Shown one piece after another: positions 1-11,718 of a stretch of 64,000 bases of DNA. The stretch is from Companilactobacillus bobalius. Its GTDB lineage: Bacteria > Bacillota > Bacilli > Lactobacillales > Lactobacillaceae. The notes below the pieces were generated by a model. It saw only the letters and a list, made by a program, of their open reading frames with translations. It was not told where the DNA came from and did not search any database. A program made the translations under genes and the position numbers. The DNA lies in contig NZ_LNUA01000032.1 in NCBI RefSeq assembly GCF_009764355.1, forward strand, positions 496,001 through 560,000, written 5' to 3'. Every line of letters begins with the position of its first letter. The first letter of the stretch is position 1.

Positions 1-1240
1 AAGTTTAACAGCTGATGGTAACATTTCGTGGGATGAACGCATCAATATTAATGTTAACGGGATTGATCCTGACATCTTCTTTGAGGGTGATCATACCTAT
101 GTTCAATACACCGGTTACCTTGAATCTGGAAAAAAGGCCTTACAACAAGTTGAAATTGAATTAGATACTGGTCGTATCTTGGATGGCCCTAAGGTATTGA
201 CTGCTGGCACAGGTGGTCGTGATGTAGAAGGTCCACATATCATTAAAAAATCTGACTACTATTACCTCTTAGCCGCCGAAGGTGGAACCGGTTTGGGTCA
301 CATGATTACCATTTTTAGAAGTAAGAGTATCTGGGGACCCTTCGAGAGTTGTCCTACTAATCCGATTTTTACTAATCGAGATCGTGCTGATGAACCTTTA
401 CAAAACATTGGTCACGGTGATTTATTCCAAGATGAAAATAAAAATTGGTGGCTGGTTTGTTTAGGCACCCGCCCTATCAACATAAATTTCAAAACTTTCA
501 CTAATACCGGAAGAGAAACGTTACTTTATCCTGTTGATTGGAATGGCGATTGGCCTGTTGTTAATAAGGGTGTTCCTACAGAAACAGTCGATATGTCAGA
601 ATTTCCAGAACATGCTAAAACTTTGCAACCTCAAAATTTAAATGATTTCACAGATTCTTTTAAAAATGGAATTTTAAATCCTGAGTGGGTCTCATTGAGA
701 AACTCATTAAATGATAGATTAACAATTGAGCGTGATAATTTAACATTAACTAGTTCTGACTCAACCCTTTCAGACATTGATACACCTTCATTCTTAGGTT
801 TGAGACAAACTGAACCAGATGAAACTTTTGAGATTGAATTAAACGTCGACAATTGTCAGTTAACTGATGGTCAGATTGGTGTCGCTGTGACAATCGACAG
901 TACTCATTTTGCCAGTTTGACGATCAAGAAAAATGAGAATGATCACTTTGATTTGGTTAAAACAGTTCATGTTTTTGACTTAGTTGTTGAAGAAAAAATT
1001 GCTGAAATTAATAAATTACCAAAGAAATTCAGTATTATCAATCACCCTTCCAACAAAGAATTCTTAGTACAAACTATCGACAACAAAAACTTAGGTTTCA
1101 AAGTTGCCGCAATGCATTTTTCAAATGAAGCCATCAGTGCTTTGAATACTGGAGATATATTGGGGATCTATGCTCTAGGTACAGATTCGAAGTTATCCGT
1201 TAATAAAGCACGTCGCTTCCCTATTAATAAGGAAGAATAA
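1..1240 (+). CDS. Glycoside hydrolase family 43 (beta-xylosidase-like), 5' truncated by window
   Basis: The reading frame is open from base 2 with no start codon in view, so the N-terminus lies outside the window; 412 residues are visible. The fragment has GH43 hallmarks: IDPD followed by an FFEGD turn (expected catalytic or pKa-modulating Asp region) and VEGPH with the likely general-acid Glu, followed by YYYLLAAEGGT. The last ~200 residues look like the beta-sandwich C-terminal domain found in GH43 xylosidases. The family removes xylose or arabinose from xylo-oligosaccharides. An earlier in-frame TTG at 179 is internal, not the start. It converges on the GH78 gene and shares a bidirectional terminator with it. 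Substrate is inferred from the family only. Confidence 0.85.
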   Translation, partial: SLTADGNISWDERININVNGIDPDIFFEGDHTYVQYTGYLESGKKALQQVEIELDTGRILDGPKVLTAGTGGRDVEGPHIIKKSDYYYLLAAEGGTGLGHMITIFRSKSIWGPFESCPTNPIFTNRDRADEPLQNIGHGDLFQDENKNWWLVCLGTRPININFKTFTNTGRETLLYPVDWNGDWPVVNKGVPTETVDMSEFPEHAKTLQPQNLNDFTDSFKNGILNPEWVSLRNSLNDRLTIERDNLTLTSSDSTLSDIDTPSFLGLRQTEPDETFEIELNVDNCQLTDGQIGVAVTIDSTHFASLTIKKNENDHFDLVKTVHVFDLVVEEKIAEINKLPKKFSIINHPSNKEFLVQTIDNKNLGFKVAAMHFSNEAISALNTGDILGIYALGTDSKLSVNKARRFPINKEE

Positions 1241-1270
1241 TAGTTTTACCTCACTTAACCATATACATAT

Positions 1271-1316
1271 AAAAAGAACAGGATTAGGAAATTTAGTTTT
1301 CCTAATCCTGTTCTTT
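1271..1316. terminator. Bidirectional intrinsic terminator between GH43 and GH78 genes
   Basis: A near-perfect inverted repeat (AAAGAACAGGATTAGGAAA and its complement) with A- and T-rich flanks lies between two convergent genes, so it can stop transcription from both sides. Confidence 0.85.
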
Positions 1317-1320
1317 TCAC

Positions 1321-3954
1321 TTAAATATTAAATTCATAGTCCCCGCTACCTAGCTCTTTTGTTTGATGTTTCATCATCAATTGGGCAGTGGCATTGAATG
1401 GTACATGTATTTGAATTCTTAAATCGTCATCAACATATTTCCAATTAACTTTGATCAATCCTCTAGTTGAACGATAATTCAATTTTGAACTAGTGAATTG
1501 TGATTTATCCGGAATGGTAATTTTAAACTTACGATATCCTGGTTCAATTGGTGATAGTCCGCCAATATTTTCTACGATCCAATGTTCAACACAACCAAAC
1601 GCATAATGATTAAAAGAATATGTTCCTACCGAACCATCAGGAGCAATGCCACCCCATGATTCCCAAATGGTGGTAGCTCCATGATTAACTTCGTAAAGCC
1701 AAGAAGGCATTTTTGTTTGTAAAAGAATGGTTTTTGCTAAGTCCTTGTGACCGTATTGGCACAAGGTATCTAATAGATATGGAACACTTAAAAATCCTGT
1801 ATCTAAGCAATCATTATTGTCATGAATCATTGTCACTAAATGTTCAACGGCTTGTTCTGTGGCTGTTTTATCTAACAAATTAAAAGCTATTGCTAAGACA
1901 TAGCAACCTTGAAATTCTGCGGCAAGTTTTTGATTCTTCCAAAAATTTTTTTGGAAAGCCGTTGCTACATTTTTTGCGTAATTTTGATAGTCAAGAGCAT
2001 TTTCTTCATCGCCTAAAACTGTAGCAATTTGGGAAAGTAAACTACTGGTATAACTTAGAAAAGCTGTTGCCACAACATCTTTAGTGGCTTTAGCTGTTTC
2101 CATTGGTCCTAGGGCATCTTTCCCTAACATATAACTAGGAAACATCCAGTCACCGTAATGAAATTTAGTATCCCAGATATATTGACTAGAATCATCACTT
2201 TTATCTTCAGCGGCACTTTGTACGGCGTAGTCATGCCATTTTTGCATAGCCGAATAGTTTTCCTTCAAAATGGATATGTCACCATCATTTTTGTAAATCG
2301 TCCAAGGAAGCATAATTATCGCATCGCCCCATCCTGCGGAAGAATAAGTACCAGTAAATTGAGGACTGGAAGTATAGAATTCTTTTGGAGCTGGAGCGTA
2401 ATCTTGAATTTGACCATCAACCCTTTGTTCAGCTCTGACACTTTCTAACCAACGTTTTAACATAGCTGTTACGTCCATATTGAATAAGGCCGTTGGTGCA
2501 AAAACTTGGGCATCTCCTGTCCATCCGGCACGTTCTCTTTGAGGACAATCGGTTGGAATTGACAACATATTGCCTCTTTGACTCCATTGAACATTTTTAA
2601 TTAATTGATTAATTTTTTTATTTGAAGTTTCAAGTGAACCTAACTCTTCCATTTTCGTCATTAAAGGTAAAGCTTCGATTTCATTTAGTGATGGAGTTTG
2701 CGTCAAACCAGTTATTTTAATATAACGAAAACCATGGAAAGTAAAGTCAGGGGTCAGTGTTTCAAAATTCCCTCGGCCAACAAAGTAATCTGTTTGATCC
2801 TTATTGCGACCGGTAATGTTATTAAAGAAACGTCCCTCTTTATCTAGGACTTCAGAATGCTCAATTTTGATAGAAATTCCTTCACCTAAATAAGTTGACA
2901 ACTTAATTTTTCCAGCAATAACTTGTCCAAAATCTACTAGAATAGCGTCTCCATCATGCCAGATCTTCTTTGCAGAAATACCTGGTAATTGGTGAACATA
3001 TTGTGCGTCTTGAGGAGTAAGATTATCCAAGTTATACGAAACTTCATCCACTTTTTGACTATTGTTCCAATCCGGAGTTTGACGAAGATCTTGTTTTTCT
3101 CCAATGAAGATATCGCTATAAACATATTTACCGGTGGTTGATCTGAAATCTTGATCAGTTTTGATAATATCTTGAGTTCCGTCAGCATATGTAACAATAA
3201 TTTCTCCCAAAATACCATTTTTGTTTCCAAATTGACCGCCATTACCAGTAGTACTGATACGACCAGAATACCAGCCATCGGCTAAAACTACCGTCCAATC
3301 ATTATCTGTTCCCAAAAATTTGGTGATGTCGAAATACTGATACTGTAAGATGTTTTTATACGAGGTGAAATCAGGCATGAATTGGGCCTGAGTAATTTTT
3401 TGACCATTAATCAGAGGATAATAAATACCATGTGCCGTCATGAATAACTGAGCCTTTTTGACCGCCTTCTTTAATTCAAAATTCTTACGAAGGTATTGGA
3501 CAGGACGTAATCTCTGTTCTGGAGCCGTTTGTTTAGGCATCGGTTTACCACCAAACATAGCTGCTAAATCTAAAGGCGCCTCTTCAACAACATCGTCTTG
3601 CCTAGGTTCTATCCATATTGCATCCCAATGTTTCAACGCTGTTGTGAATACCATCTTGGGAGACCAAGGACTAGTTGTCTGATAATTGTCAGTAATACGA
3701 ACCTGCCAAGTATAAGTTGTATGATCTTGTAGTTCCGCTGAATGAAGATGAAACTGATTATTATCTGACTTAATTTGATTTGATGTGTAAATTACTTCAC
3801 CCACTTCATTCGAAATGATTATCTCAAATGAGATCTGTAAACTGTTCTTCTTGTTACTTTCAGCACTCCATTCAAATTTGAGATTATTTAAAGGAACAAC
3901 AATATCGTCATTTCCAGTTGTTAAGTTATTAAGTTTCATTGAAGTAATTTTCAT
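1321..3954 (-). CDS. Alpha-L-rhamnosidase, GH78
   Basis: Predicted 877-residue enzyme that releases L-rhamnose from rhamnosides. Residues ~465-480 carry DCPQRE...GWTGD, the acidic catalytic stretch of bacterial GH78 enzymes, within an (alpha/alpha)6 barrel; N-terminal beta-sandwich domains (TYTWQVRITD, QYLRKNFEL) and a C-terminal domain (GLSPIEPGYRKFKI) match the family layout. The start is the ATG at 3954, which follows AGAGGAG; a longer frame to 4047 would run into the divergent regulator and has no ribosome binding site. There is no signal peptide, so it acts in the cytoplasm and its substrate must be imported. Divergent from an AraC regulator, and about 10 kb from rhaBAD, which could use the released rhamnose. 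Confidence 0.92.
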   Translation of the reverse strand: MKITSMKLNNLTTGNDDIVVPLNNLKFEWSAESNKKNSLQISFEIIISNEVGEVIYTSNQIKSDNNQFHLHSAELQDHTTYTWQVRITDNYQTTSPWSPKMVFTTALKHWDAIWIEPRQDDVVEEAPLDLAAMFGGKPMPKQTAPEQRLRPVQYLRKNFELKKAVKKAQLFMTAHGIYYPLINGQKITQAQFMPDFTSYKNILQYQYFDITKFLGTDNDWTVVLADGWYSGRISTTGNGGQFGNKNGILGEIIVTYADGTQDIIKTDQDFRSTTGKYVYSDIFIGEKQDLRQTPDWNNSQKVDEVSYNLDNLTPQDAQYVHQLPGISAKKIWHDGDAILVDFGQVIAGKIKLSTYLGEGISIKIEHSEVLDKEGRFFNNITGRNKDQTDYFVGRGNFETLTPDFTFHGFRYIKITGLTQTPSLNEIEALPLMTKMEELGSLETSNKKINQLIKNVQWSQRGNMLSIPTDCPQRERAGWTGDAQVFAPTALFNMDVTAMLKRWLESVRAEQRVDGQIQDYAPAPKEFYTSSPQFTGTYSSAGWGDAIIMLPWTIYKNDGDISILKENYSAMQKWHDYAVQSAAEDKSDDSSQYIWDTKFHYGDWMFPSYMLGKDALGPMETAKATKDVVATAFLSYTSSLLSQIATVLGDEENALDYQNYAKNVATAFQKNFWKNQKLAAEFQGCYVLAIAFNLLDKTATEQAVEHLVTMIHDNNDCLDTGFLSVPYLLDTLCQYGHKDLAKTILLQTKMPSWLYEVNHGATTIWESWGGIAPDGSVGTYSFNHYAFGCVEHWIVENIGGLSPIEPGYRKFKITIPDKSQFTSSKLNYRSTRGLIKVNWKYVDDDLRIQIHVPFNATAQLMMKHQTKELGSGDYEFNI

Positions 3955-4025
3955 AGATATCTCCTCTGTTAAAAATAAATATTCATAATATAATTTAATT
4001 AATAATGTGATTTTGGGATGGACAA
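3955..4025. promoter_or_regulatory. Divergent promoter region of GH78 and AraC regulator
   Basis: A 71-base AT-rich interval separates the two start codons. A TATAAT hexamer at 3989-3994 suits the plus-strand regulator, and the reverse strand carries similar AT-rich -10 candidates, so the two promoters probably overlap. No clear operator dyad was resolved. Confidence 0.5.
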
Positions 4026-5009
4026 ATGGATAAAAATTTAAAAACAATTATCGACCAGATACCGGTTGTTACGACTTTGGATAAATTCGAGCCAAAATAT
4101 TTTAATCAGACTCAATATGGAAAAGTTTTTAGATATTATCGAACGTTATCTGATGGAATAGATCATCAATTAAATACAGTTGAACAAAGTATTGCTATTT
4201 CTAGGCAGCCGTTGGGACAAACTCCGTGGCACTTGCATAATTATATTGAATTGACGTTTGTCCTATCTGGTCAGGCCGAAATTATGGTTAAAAACAAAAC
4301 CATCAAGTTATCGACCGGACAAATTCTATTAATGGGGCAAAATACGATTCACTGTTTAAACTTGAATAACCCTAAAACAGTTATCTTCAATTTAGCTATT
4401 ACAAGCAACTTTTTAACTGAAGAACGGTTGATGGTTTTGCGAAAATTGAGTACCGTGGCAAAAATGTTATTTACTATCTTGCAAAATGACAATATTGATC
4501 AAGCTGAATATAGTTTTTTCAATGCAACTAATAATCCTGCCATTCAAGATACTTTGATTGAAATTATTGTTGAGTATTACAAGCCTGATTTTGGTAGTCA
4601 GGAAATCATTAATCTCGATGTTTTGAAATTATTAGTTGAGTTAATTCGCTTACGACAGTCTCAACAACCAAATGTTATCGCCAATGATACTTCCGATGTA
4701 TTTGATATGTTGATTTATATTGAAAATAATTATAGAAATCTTTCGTTGACACAAATGTCAGAAGTATTTCACTTTCACCCTAATTACTTGTCGGCCAAAT
4801 TAAAATCGGCCACAGGGATGTCCTTTTCGCAACTTATTTCTCTGCAAAAATTGAACGCTGCAGCGGCTTACCTGATTCATTCCAATGATACCGTATCTCA
4901 AATTTCTGAACATATCGGTTATTCTGACACTTCCTACTTTTATCAAGAATTCAAAAAGTTTTTCAAAATAACTCCAATTCAGTATCGTAAGAAAAATCAA
5001 GCTAATTAG
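4026..5009 (+). CDS. AraC-family transcriptional regulator next to GH78
   Basis: A 327-residue regulator with an N-terminal cupin-like sensor region (residues ~55-150, with PWHLHNYIELTFVLSG) and a C-terminal double helix-turn-helix (~230-325, ending SDTSYFYQEFKKFFKITPIQYR, split here as SDTSYFYQEFKKFF and ITPIQYR). This is the classic sugar-sensing AraC layout. It is divergent from the alpha-L-rhamnosidase gene, so it most likely activates it in response to rhamnose or a rhamnoside; the ligand is an inference. The ribosome binding site is weak (GGGATGG just upstream of ATG). Its 3' end overlaps the convergent MFS gene by 8 bases. Confidence 0.85.
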   Translation: MDKNLKTIIDQIPVVTTLDKFEPKYFNQTQYGKVFRYYRTLSDGIDHQLNTVEQSIAISRQPLGQTPWHLHNYIELTFVLSGQAEIMVKNKTIKLSTGQILLMGQNTIHCLNLNNPKTVIFNLAITSNFLTEERLMVLRKLSTVAKMLFTILQNDNIDQAEYSFFNATNNPAIQDTLIEIIVEYYKPDFGSQEIINLDVLKLLVELIRLRQSQQPNVIANDTSDVFDMLIYIENNYRNLSLTQMSEVFHFHPNYLSAKLKSATGMSFSQLISLQKLNAAAAYLIHSNDTVSQISEHIGYSDTSYFYQEFKKFFKITPIQYRKKNQAN

Positions 5010-6192
5010 AAGTCTTTACAGAACCTTGATTGGAAACCTTTTTACTAAAGTTAAAGAAAATCATAACGAGAGCAATCACAAGCATAGCAATTCCAATAAC
5101 CAAAAAAGTCTGTAACCCAGCGGTAACGTTAAACCAACCCAAAATAATAGGACTAACGATGCCCCCTAAGGCGTTGGAAAAAATAAATAATGACATACCT
5201 AAAGAATTCTGTTCTTCATTGGTCAAAATAGGAATTTCATAAGGCGCTGTCGCCATGGCAATGCACATCCCCATACCAGATAAGTATGCACCAATGAATA
5301 GAAATGGGATTGAATTAGATAGAAACATAACAAAATATGAAGCTGTTAGTAATAAGGCACTCATTTCCAAAAGATGTTTATGTGCAATCTTTCTAATATA
5401 AGCCATTAAGAATCCTGTGATCATTCCACCAAGAGTTCCGAATGAACTAAGAATACCAGCAAGGGATGTTCCACCAACTTGTTTTTGAGAAATTAAAATA
5501 GAGAGATTATTTGAAAATGCTGTATAGAAAAGGATAGTTAGAAAGACTAATCCGGCGATTGCAAAAACATATTTATTCATCTGTTTTAAAACATCGATGG
5601 TTGAAACTTTCTTTTGGATTGAATTTGTATCAACCTTTTCAACTTTATCTAGAGGTAACATAAAGAGAACCAGGAAGAATACCAATACAGCTAATAAAAA
5701 GACATAGTAAGAATGGAACCACATTTTGCTTCCGAGGATTCCGGCTGCTGACATCATTAATACTGCACCTAGAGAATTAAATGCGGTGTTGAAACCCATC
5801 ATTGAGGCCCTAGCTTCACCTTTAAAGAAAATTGAAATCAACATTGGAGTTAAAGTTGATACAAAACCAACTCCAATACCAACAATAAAGGCACATACAA
5901 GTAAAACAATAATCTGGCTATGCCAGAAAATAGGAACTATCCCTCCGACAATAACAGCTATAACACCAATTAAAGCCAACCTTTTCTTAGGAATACTCAT
6001 AGCTAATCTACCAACAATTAAACTAATGATAAGTTGCCCTAGACTTGGCAGTGAGCCAATCATTTGAACTGTAGTGGCAGGTACTTTAGGAAAAGCTTGA
6101 ATAATTTCACTAAAAACTGGGGTAATCACAATCCCACACATTGATAATAAAGCAATACTTAGAATACCGACTCGAACACGTAACTTACTCAT
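5002..6192 (-). CDS. MFS transporter
   Basis: About 396 residues with roughly 12 hydrophobic segments and the MFS layout of two six-helix halves joined by a charged loop (around MLPLDKVEKVDTNSIQKK). The sequence between helices 2 and 3 (GRLAMSIPKKR) matches the MFS motif-A position. The start chosen is the ATG at 6192, nine bases after GGAG; a TTG nine bases upstream sits directly against the GGAG and is unlikely. It lies between the GH78-AraC pair and the GH2 gene, and a cre-like site lies ~45 bases upstream, so uptake of a plant-derived sugar or glycoside is plausible. Substrate cannot be told from sequence. Confidence 0.8.
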   Translation of the reverse strand: MSKLRVRVGILSIALLSMCGIVITPVFSEIIQAFPKVPATTVQMIGSLPSLGQLIISLIVGRLAMSIPKKRLALIGVIAVIVGGIVPIFWHSQIIVLLVCAFIVGIGVGFVSTLTPMLISIFFKGEARASMMGFNTAFNSLGAVLMMSAAGILGSKMWFHSYYVFLLAVLVFFLVLFMLPLDKVEKVDTNSIQKKVSTIDVLKQMNKYVFAIAGLVFLTILFYTAFSNNLSILISQKQVGGTSLAGILSSFGTLGGMITGFLMAYIRKIAHKHLLEMSALLLTASYFVMFLSNSIPFLFIGAYLSGMGMCIAMATAPYEIPILTNEEQNSLGMSLFIFSNALGGIVSPIILGWFNVTAGLQTFLVIGIAMLVIALVMIFFNFSKKVSNQGSVKTSN

Positions 6193-6234
6193 TAAAATCA
6201 ACTCCTAAACGTTTTTTGTTTTTTACAAATTATA

Positions 6235-6248
6235 TGTTAGCGCTTACT
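6235..6248. promoter_or_regulatory. cre-like CcpA operator upstream of the MFS gene
   Basis: TGTTAGCGCTTACT matches the degenerate cre consensus TGWNANCGNTNWCA except for the last base. It sits ~45 bases upstream of the MFS start, where CcpA would block transcription. Confidence 0.65.
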
Positions 6249-6321
6249 TGCAAAACCAAAAATCCATTTTTCGAAGTTAGATAGTGTTGTAATCAAAGAT
6301 TATTACCTTGAACGATAAAAA

Positions 6322-6352
6322 TATCCCCCAAATTATTGGAGGATACTTTTTT
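6322..6352 (-). terminator. Terminator of the GH2 gene
   Basis: Ten-base stem (TATCC..CCAA with TTGG.GGATA, one mismatch); on the minus strand it follows the GH2 stop codon by ~15 bases and is followed by a short T-run. Confidence 0.7.
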
Positions 6353-6360
6353 TGCGTAAT

Positions 6361-8745
6361 TTAATTTAATTGAACACGTAAATCACCGTTTTTAGAAACT
6401 ATTACTAAAGCAAGCCCATTGAATAGATTTACTTTATCATTGTCCAGATTCTGATCAATAGGATCACCGTTACCATTGCCTATTATCTTGCCATCAGAAA
6501 CATCCAAATTGACTGTTTCGTTAGCATTTTCAACAAATTTACCATTATCATCAATGGCTTTTAAGGCAAATAATGTTGTGGTCCCTCCTTCATATACTTT
6601 TTGAGGTAAAACTTGTTTAGTCTTACTACTACTGAAACGACTATCCTGAGCTACAATTTCGTCTTTTTGATAAGCAACAACTTTTAGTTCACCAAGTTCA
6701 TATGGAATTGTCCAATTGGCAGAACAGTCAGTTAAATCTTTTTTGCCATAACTATGATCATTAACGAACAGTTCTACTTTTTCAGTATTACTAAATGCTC
6801 TAATTTCTACTTGACCTTGCTTGTCCAGGTTCAATTGATCTTTATTCCAACTAGGCATGACATGAACCATCGGTTTCTTAGTCCAATGTGCCTGATAGTA
6901 ATAATAATAGTCCTTAGGAAAGCCACATAAATCAGCTATTCCAAATTGTGAACTGATAGCAGGCCAATTAAACGGTGATGGTTCACCATAGTAATCAAAG
7001 CCTGTCCATAAGAAGACCCCTCCCATGTATGGATTGTCTTTCAAATAAGACATAACTGTTTCAGGATGAGCCGTACCACCAACTCCGGGATCTTCAGGTT
7101 TTCTAACCCCAGGTAATACCATAGAGAAATAGGATCCAAAATTGTTACACTGTCTCTTTTCCCCGTTATCCTTGTAAATGCCTCTTGTAGAGAAGTATGA
7201 AGCATTTTCAGTGCTCATCATTGGTAATTTAGGATATTTTTTATGAATCAATTTAGCACCTGAACCCATAACACCGGCTTCAGGATAATTAACACCTAAG
7301 ACATCGAGATTTTTAACGTAATTTTCATCAATAATACCTTCAGGAGTTAGTAATTCGGCACCAATAATCAAATGTTCATGATCGTATTGTTTAATCGTTC
7401 GAGTTAATTTTTGTGCAATACGACTACCTGATGGAGTGTTTCCAATAAGTTCTTCATTAGAAATAGACCAGAAACCAATTGAGGGATGCATTCTATCCCT
7501 TAGCACCATCTGTTTTAAATCATTAACACGCCAAGGAGAACTTTCCAACAATCGATTCTCATTGATTAGGATAATACCAAAGTGGTCACACGCATTTAGC
7601 AACTCCTCGGAAGCAAAATGATGAGTACTACGCCAAGCATTCACTCCCATATTTTTCATAACTTTAACTTTGTAATTAACAATATCTTGATTCATGGCTG
7701 TACCGACACCAGCAAAATCTTGATGTTCACAGATTCCATGTAGTTGATAGCTTTGACCGTTTAAGAAGAAACCATCCGTTGTATAGGAAAAGGTATGAAT
7801 ACCAAAGCTCTTTTGGATTTTATCAGTCTCAATTTCAAAACTGGCACTATAACAATATGGATTTTCAGGAGTCCAAAGCTTGGGATCATTTATCTCAATA
7901 GTTTTTTTAAAATCATATTTTTGATAACTAGCAATTTCAACTTCGTTAAATCGAATGACATTTTTATCATCTAACGAAACTGTTGGTATAACTGTTTGAA
8001 GTTTATCAGTATCGTTTTTAACAGAAAATTCAATTCCTAAAGTGGCGTTACTGTTATCTAAGCTTTTCGTATAAATGTAGCAGTCATCGCTGACAATTGA
8101 AACTAAGGGTCTATGTTCGAGCCAAACCGAACGATAAATCCCAGCACCTTCGTACCACCAGCCTTCAGCACCGGTTGTAGTATCAGCACGAACTAAGATG
8201 ACATTGTCGCCCTCTTCTCCATAACGAGCCATCTCGGTAATATCAAAAGAAAATGAATTATAGCCACTGTTATTGTGCCCTAGATAGACACCGTTAAGCC
8301 AAACATCGGCCATTCTCATTACACCGTCAAAATGCAAAACAGTCTTTGTTCTGTTTAATTCATTAGTAGATAGTTTGAATGTTCTACGATAATAACCGAC
8401 AGCATCGGGTTTAGATCCGCTCATTAATTTCTCTGGTTGATTAACATATGGAACCTTCCGATTCCAATCATGAGGCAAGTCAATTTTTTTCCAATCGTCG
8501 GATAACTTATCTGTTAAATCAGTACCGGCTAAATTCAATAATCCTTGCTCGGCATTCCCTTGAGCAATTAACTTTAAAAAGTGATTGCCACCGGCACTAA
8601 TTGGCAAACGGGAGCCAGTTTCGTTAGCTAACGGAGCAGTAAGTCCACCAAGAGAGACAGCTTTTTTCGTAGTTTTAAGTGGTTGACGTTCTAATTCACC
8701 GTAGTGAAACAACCAATTTTTGTTTAGAAGTTCTTTTCTAGTCAT
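6361..8745 (-). CDS. Glycoside hydrolase family 2 (beta-galactosidase-like, DUF4982 type)
   Basis: A 794-residue GH2 enzyme: jelly-roll sugar-binding domain (DLPHDWN, GYYRRTF, WLNGVYLGHNNSGYNSF, ~80-190), immunoglobulin-like domain, then a TIM barrel. The acid/base is expected at WSISNEE (~residue 431) and the nucleophile at STENAS (~510). The segment FLWTGFDYYGEP...FGIADLCGFPKD is typical of the GalB/DUF4982 subgroup that acts on varied beta-galactosides or glucuronides, so 'lacZ' would be too specific. No signal peptide. ATG start at 8745 with AAGGG 11 bases upstream. Divergent from its own AraC regulator. Its exact substrate is unknown; the neighbourhood suggests plant oligosaccharides. 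Confidence 0.85.
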   Translation of the reverse strand: MTRKELLNKNWLFHYGELERQPLKTTKKAVSLGGLTAPLANETGSRLPISAGGNHFLKLIAQGNAEQGLLNLAGTDLTDKLSDDWKKIDLPHDWNRKVPYVNQPEKLMSGSKPDAVGYYRRTFKLSTNELNRTKTVLHFDGVMRMADVWLNGVYLGHNNSGYNSFSFDITEMARYGEEGDNVILVRADTTTGAEGWWYEGAGIYRSVWLEHRPLVSIVSDDCYIYTKSLDNSNATLGIEFSVKNDTDKLQTVIPTVSLDDKNVIRFNEVEIASYQKYDFKKTIEINDPKLWTPENPYCYSASFEIETDKIQKSFGIHTFSYTTDGFFLNGQSYQLHGICEHQDFAGVGTAMNQDIVNYKVKVMKNMGVNAWRSTHHFASEELLNACDHFGIILINENRLLESSPWRVNDLKQMVLRDRMHPSIGFWSISNEELIGNTPSGSRIAQKLTRTIKQYDHEHLIIGAELLTPEGIIDENYVKNLDVLGVNYPEAGVMGSGAKLIHKKYPKLPMMSTENASYFSTRGIYKDNGEKRQCNNFGSYFSMVLPGVRKPEDPGVGGTAHPETVMSYLKDNPYMGGVFLWTGFDYYGEPSPFNWPAISSQFGIADLCGFPKDYYYYYQAHWTKKPMVHVMPSWNKDQLNLDKQGQVEIRAFSNTEKVELFVNDHSYGKKDLTDCSANWTIPYELGELKVVAYQKDEIVAQDSRFSSSKTKQVLPQKVYEGGTTTLFALKAIDDNGKFVENANETVNLDVSDGKIIGNGNGDPIDQNLDNDKVNLFNGLALVIVSKNGDLRVQLN

Positions 8746-8796
8746 TATTTATCAATCCCTTCATCTAACTCAATCTTAATGTAAAAAGCCCTATGC

Positions 8797-8833
8797 TATA
8801 ATGTTTATATACGATTTTTAGCAAACGCTTACT
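8797..8833 (+). promoter_or_regulatory. Extended -10 promoter and GTAAGCG-type operator for AraC regulator
   Basis: TGCTATAAT gives an extended -10 with TATAAT at 8797-8802. Just downstream, AGCAAACGCTTACT (8820-8833) contains the AAACGCTTAC core shared with the other cre-like sites here, though with three mismatches to the strict consensus. Its place just after the transcription start would suit repression. Confidence 0.5.
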
Positions 8834-8862
8834 GTAATTTTCCAACTTGGAGGTTTAGATTG

Positions 8863-9831
8863 ATGACTAAAGAAGATTTTCATAACTTAGATACGCCGTC
8901 CTCAATTAACGGTCCTGAAATCTCCACAAATTCACCTTTATCAATATTTTATAAACGTAAAACTAATCAAAAAGTCCTTTATACGATGGTACAAAATGGT
9001 AAGTTCAATGTTTTTGAAGCTGATGACTATCAAAAAATGCATCGTGACCGTGATTTTGAATTAATGTATGTTTTAAAGGGACAACTTACTAACTATTTAG
9101 AGGATCAAGTCTTTACTTATAAAACCGGTGAAGGTTGTTTATTGAATCCACAAATGAGACATACTGAAAAACTTCAAGATGACTGTTTAGTTGCCTTTAT
9201 CAACTTGTCAGAATCATTGTTGAACCAACTTTTAAATGGAATTGATACTTCAGAAGCCGTTTTTTCTTTCTTACAACATAATTTAAAGGATGAAAATAGT
9301 TGGCAAAGAAACTATCTACAGTTTCGTACGCAAACAATAGGTTCAGATAAAACCTTTAGAATAATTCTAGATTCTCTGCAACAGGAAATCACCACTGTTA
9401 AAGTAGGCTCAAATTATCTTCAGCAAGGATTAATTTTGAGATTGTTGTCTGAATTACAGGATAAAAACCACTTTCAAGTAACCACTAATCTGTTAGATCA
9501 TTCAAAGAAAGATTATTTGTTAAATCGAATCGTTCAATTAATTGAGGATAATACGGGTAATATCACTCGTAAAACTTTAGAGGAAGAATTGCATTATAAT
9601 GCCGAATATCTAAATAGAATTTTAAAAGAGCAAACAAATAAAACCCTAACTTCCTATTCACAAGAAGTCAGGGTTCATAAAGCACAGGAATTATTGACGA
9701 CTACCGAACTAACCGTACAAATGATAGCCGAAAAATTAGGATTTTCTAGCGAAACTTATTTCTATCATTATTTTAAGAAACATGTTCAGTTGTCACCTAA
9801 CGTTTATCGCCAACGATTTAGGATTAAATGA
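8863..9831 (+). CDS. AraC-family transcriptional regulator next to GH2
   Basis: A 322-residue regulator with an N-terminal cupin region (DRDFELMYVLKGQ...GCLLNPQMRH) and a C-terminal AraC double HTH (HYNAEYLNRILKEQTN, SSETYFYHYFKKHVQLSP, VYRQRF). The ATG at 8863 lies nine bases after GGAGG; the adjacent TTG at 8860 is a possible alternative. It is divergent from the GH2 gene, which it probably controls. Sequence similarity to the other three AraC regulators in the window is only in the DNA-binding half, so each probably senses a different inducer (inference). Confidence 0.85.
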   Translation: MTKEDFHNLDTPSSINGPEISTNSPLSIFYKRKTNQKVLYTMVQNGKFNVFEADDYQKMHRDRDFELMYVLKGQLTNYLEDQVFTYKTGEGCLLNPQMRHTEKLQDDCLVAFINLSESLLNQLLNGIDTSEAVFSFLQHNLKDENSWQRNYLQFRTQTIGSDKTFRIILDSLQQEITTVKVGSNYLQQGLILRLLSELQDKNHFQVTTNLLDHSKKDYLLNRIVQLIEDNTGNITRKTLEEELHYNAEYLNRILKEQTNKTLTSYSQEVRVHKAQELLTTTELTVQMIAEKLGFSSETYFYHYFKKHVQLSPNVYRQRFRIK

Positions 9832-9935
9832 AATTAATTTTATAAATAAGGAGCGCAATACGCAAGATTTGGCAATAAAAGAATTATTTGGCTCTTGACC
9901 AAAGGTGAAAAAGAAAACTGTTATTACATTTCTCT

Positions 9936-11701
<1,766 letters not shown>

Positions 11702-11718
11702 TTTAATTTCATCCTCTC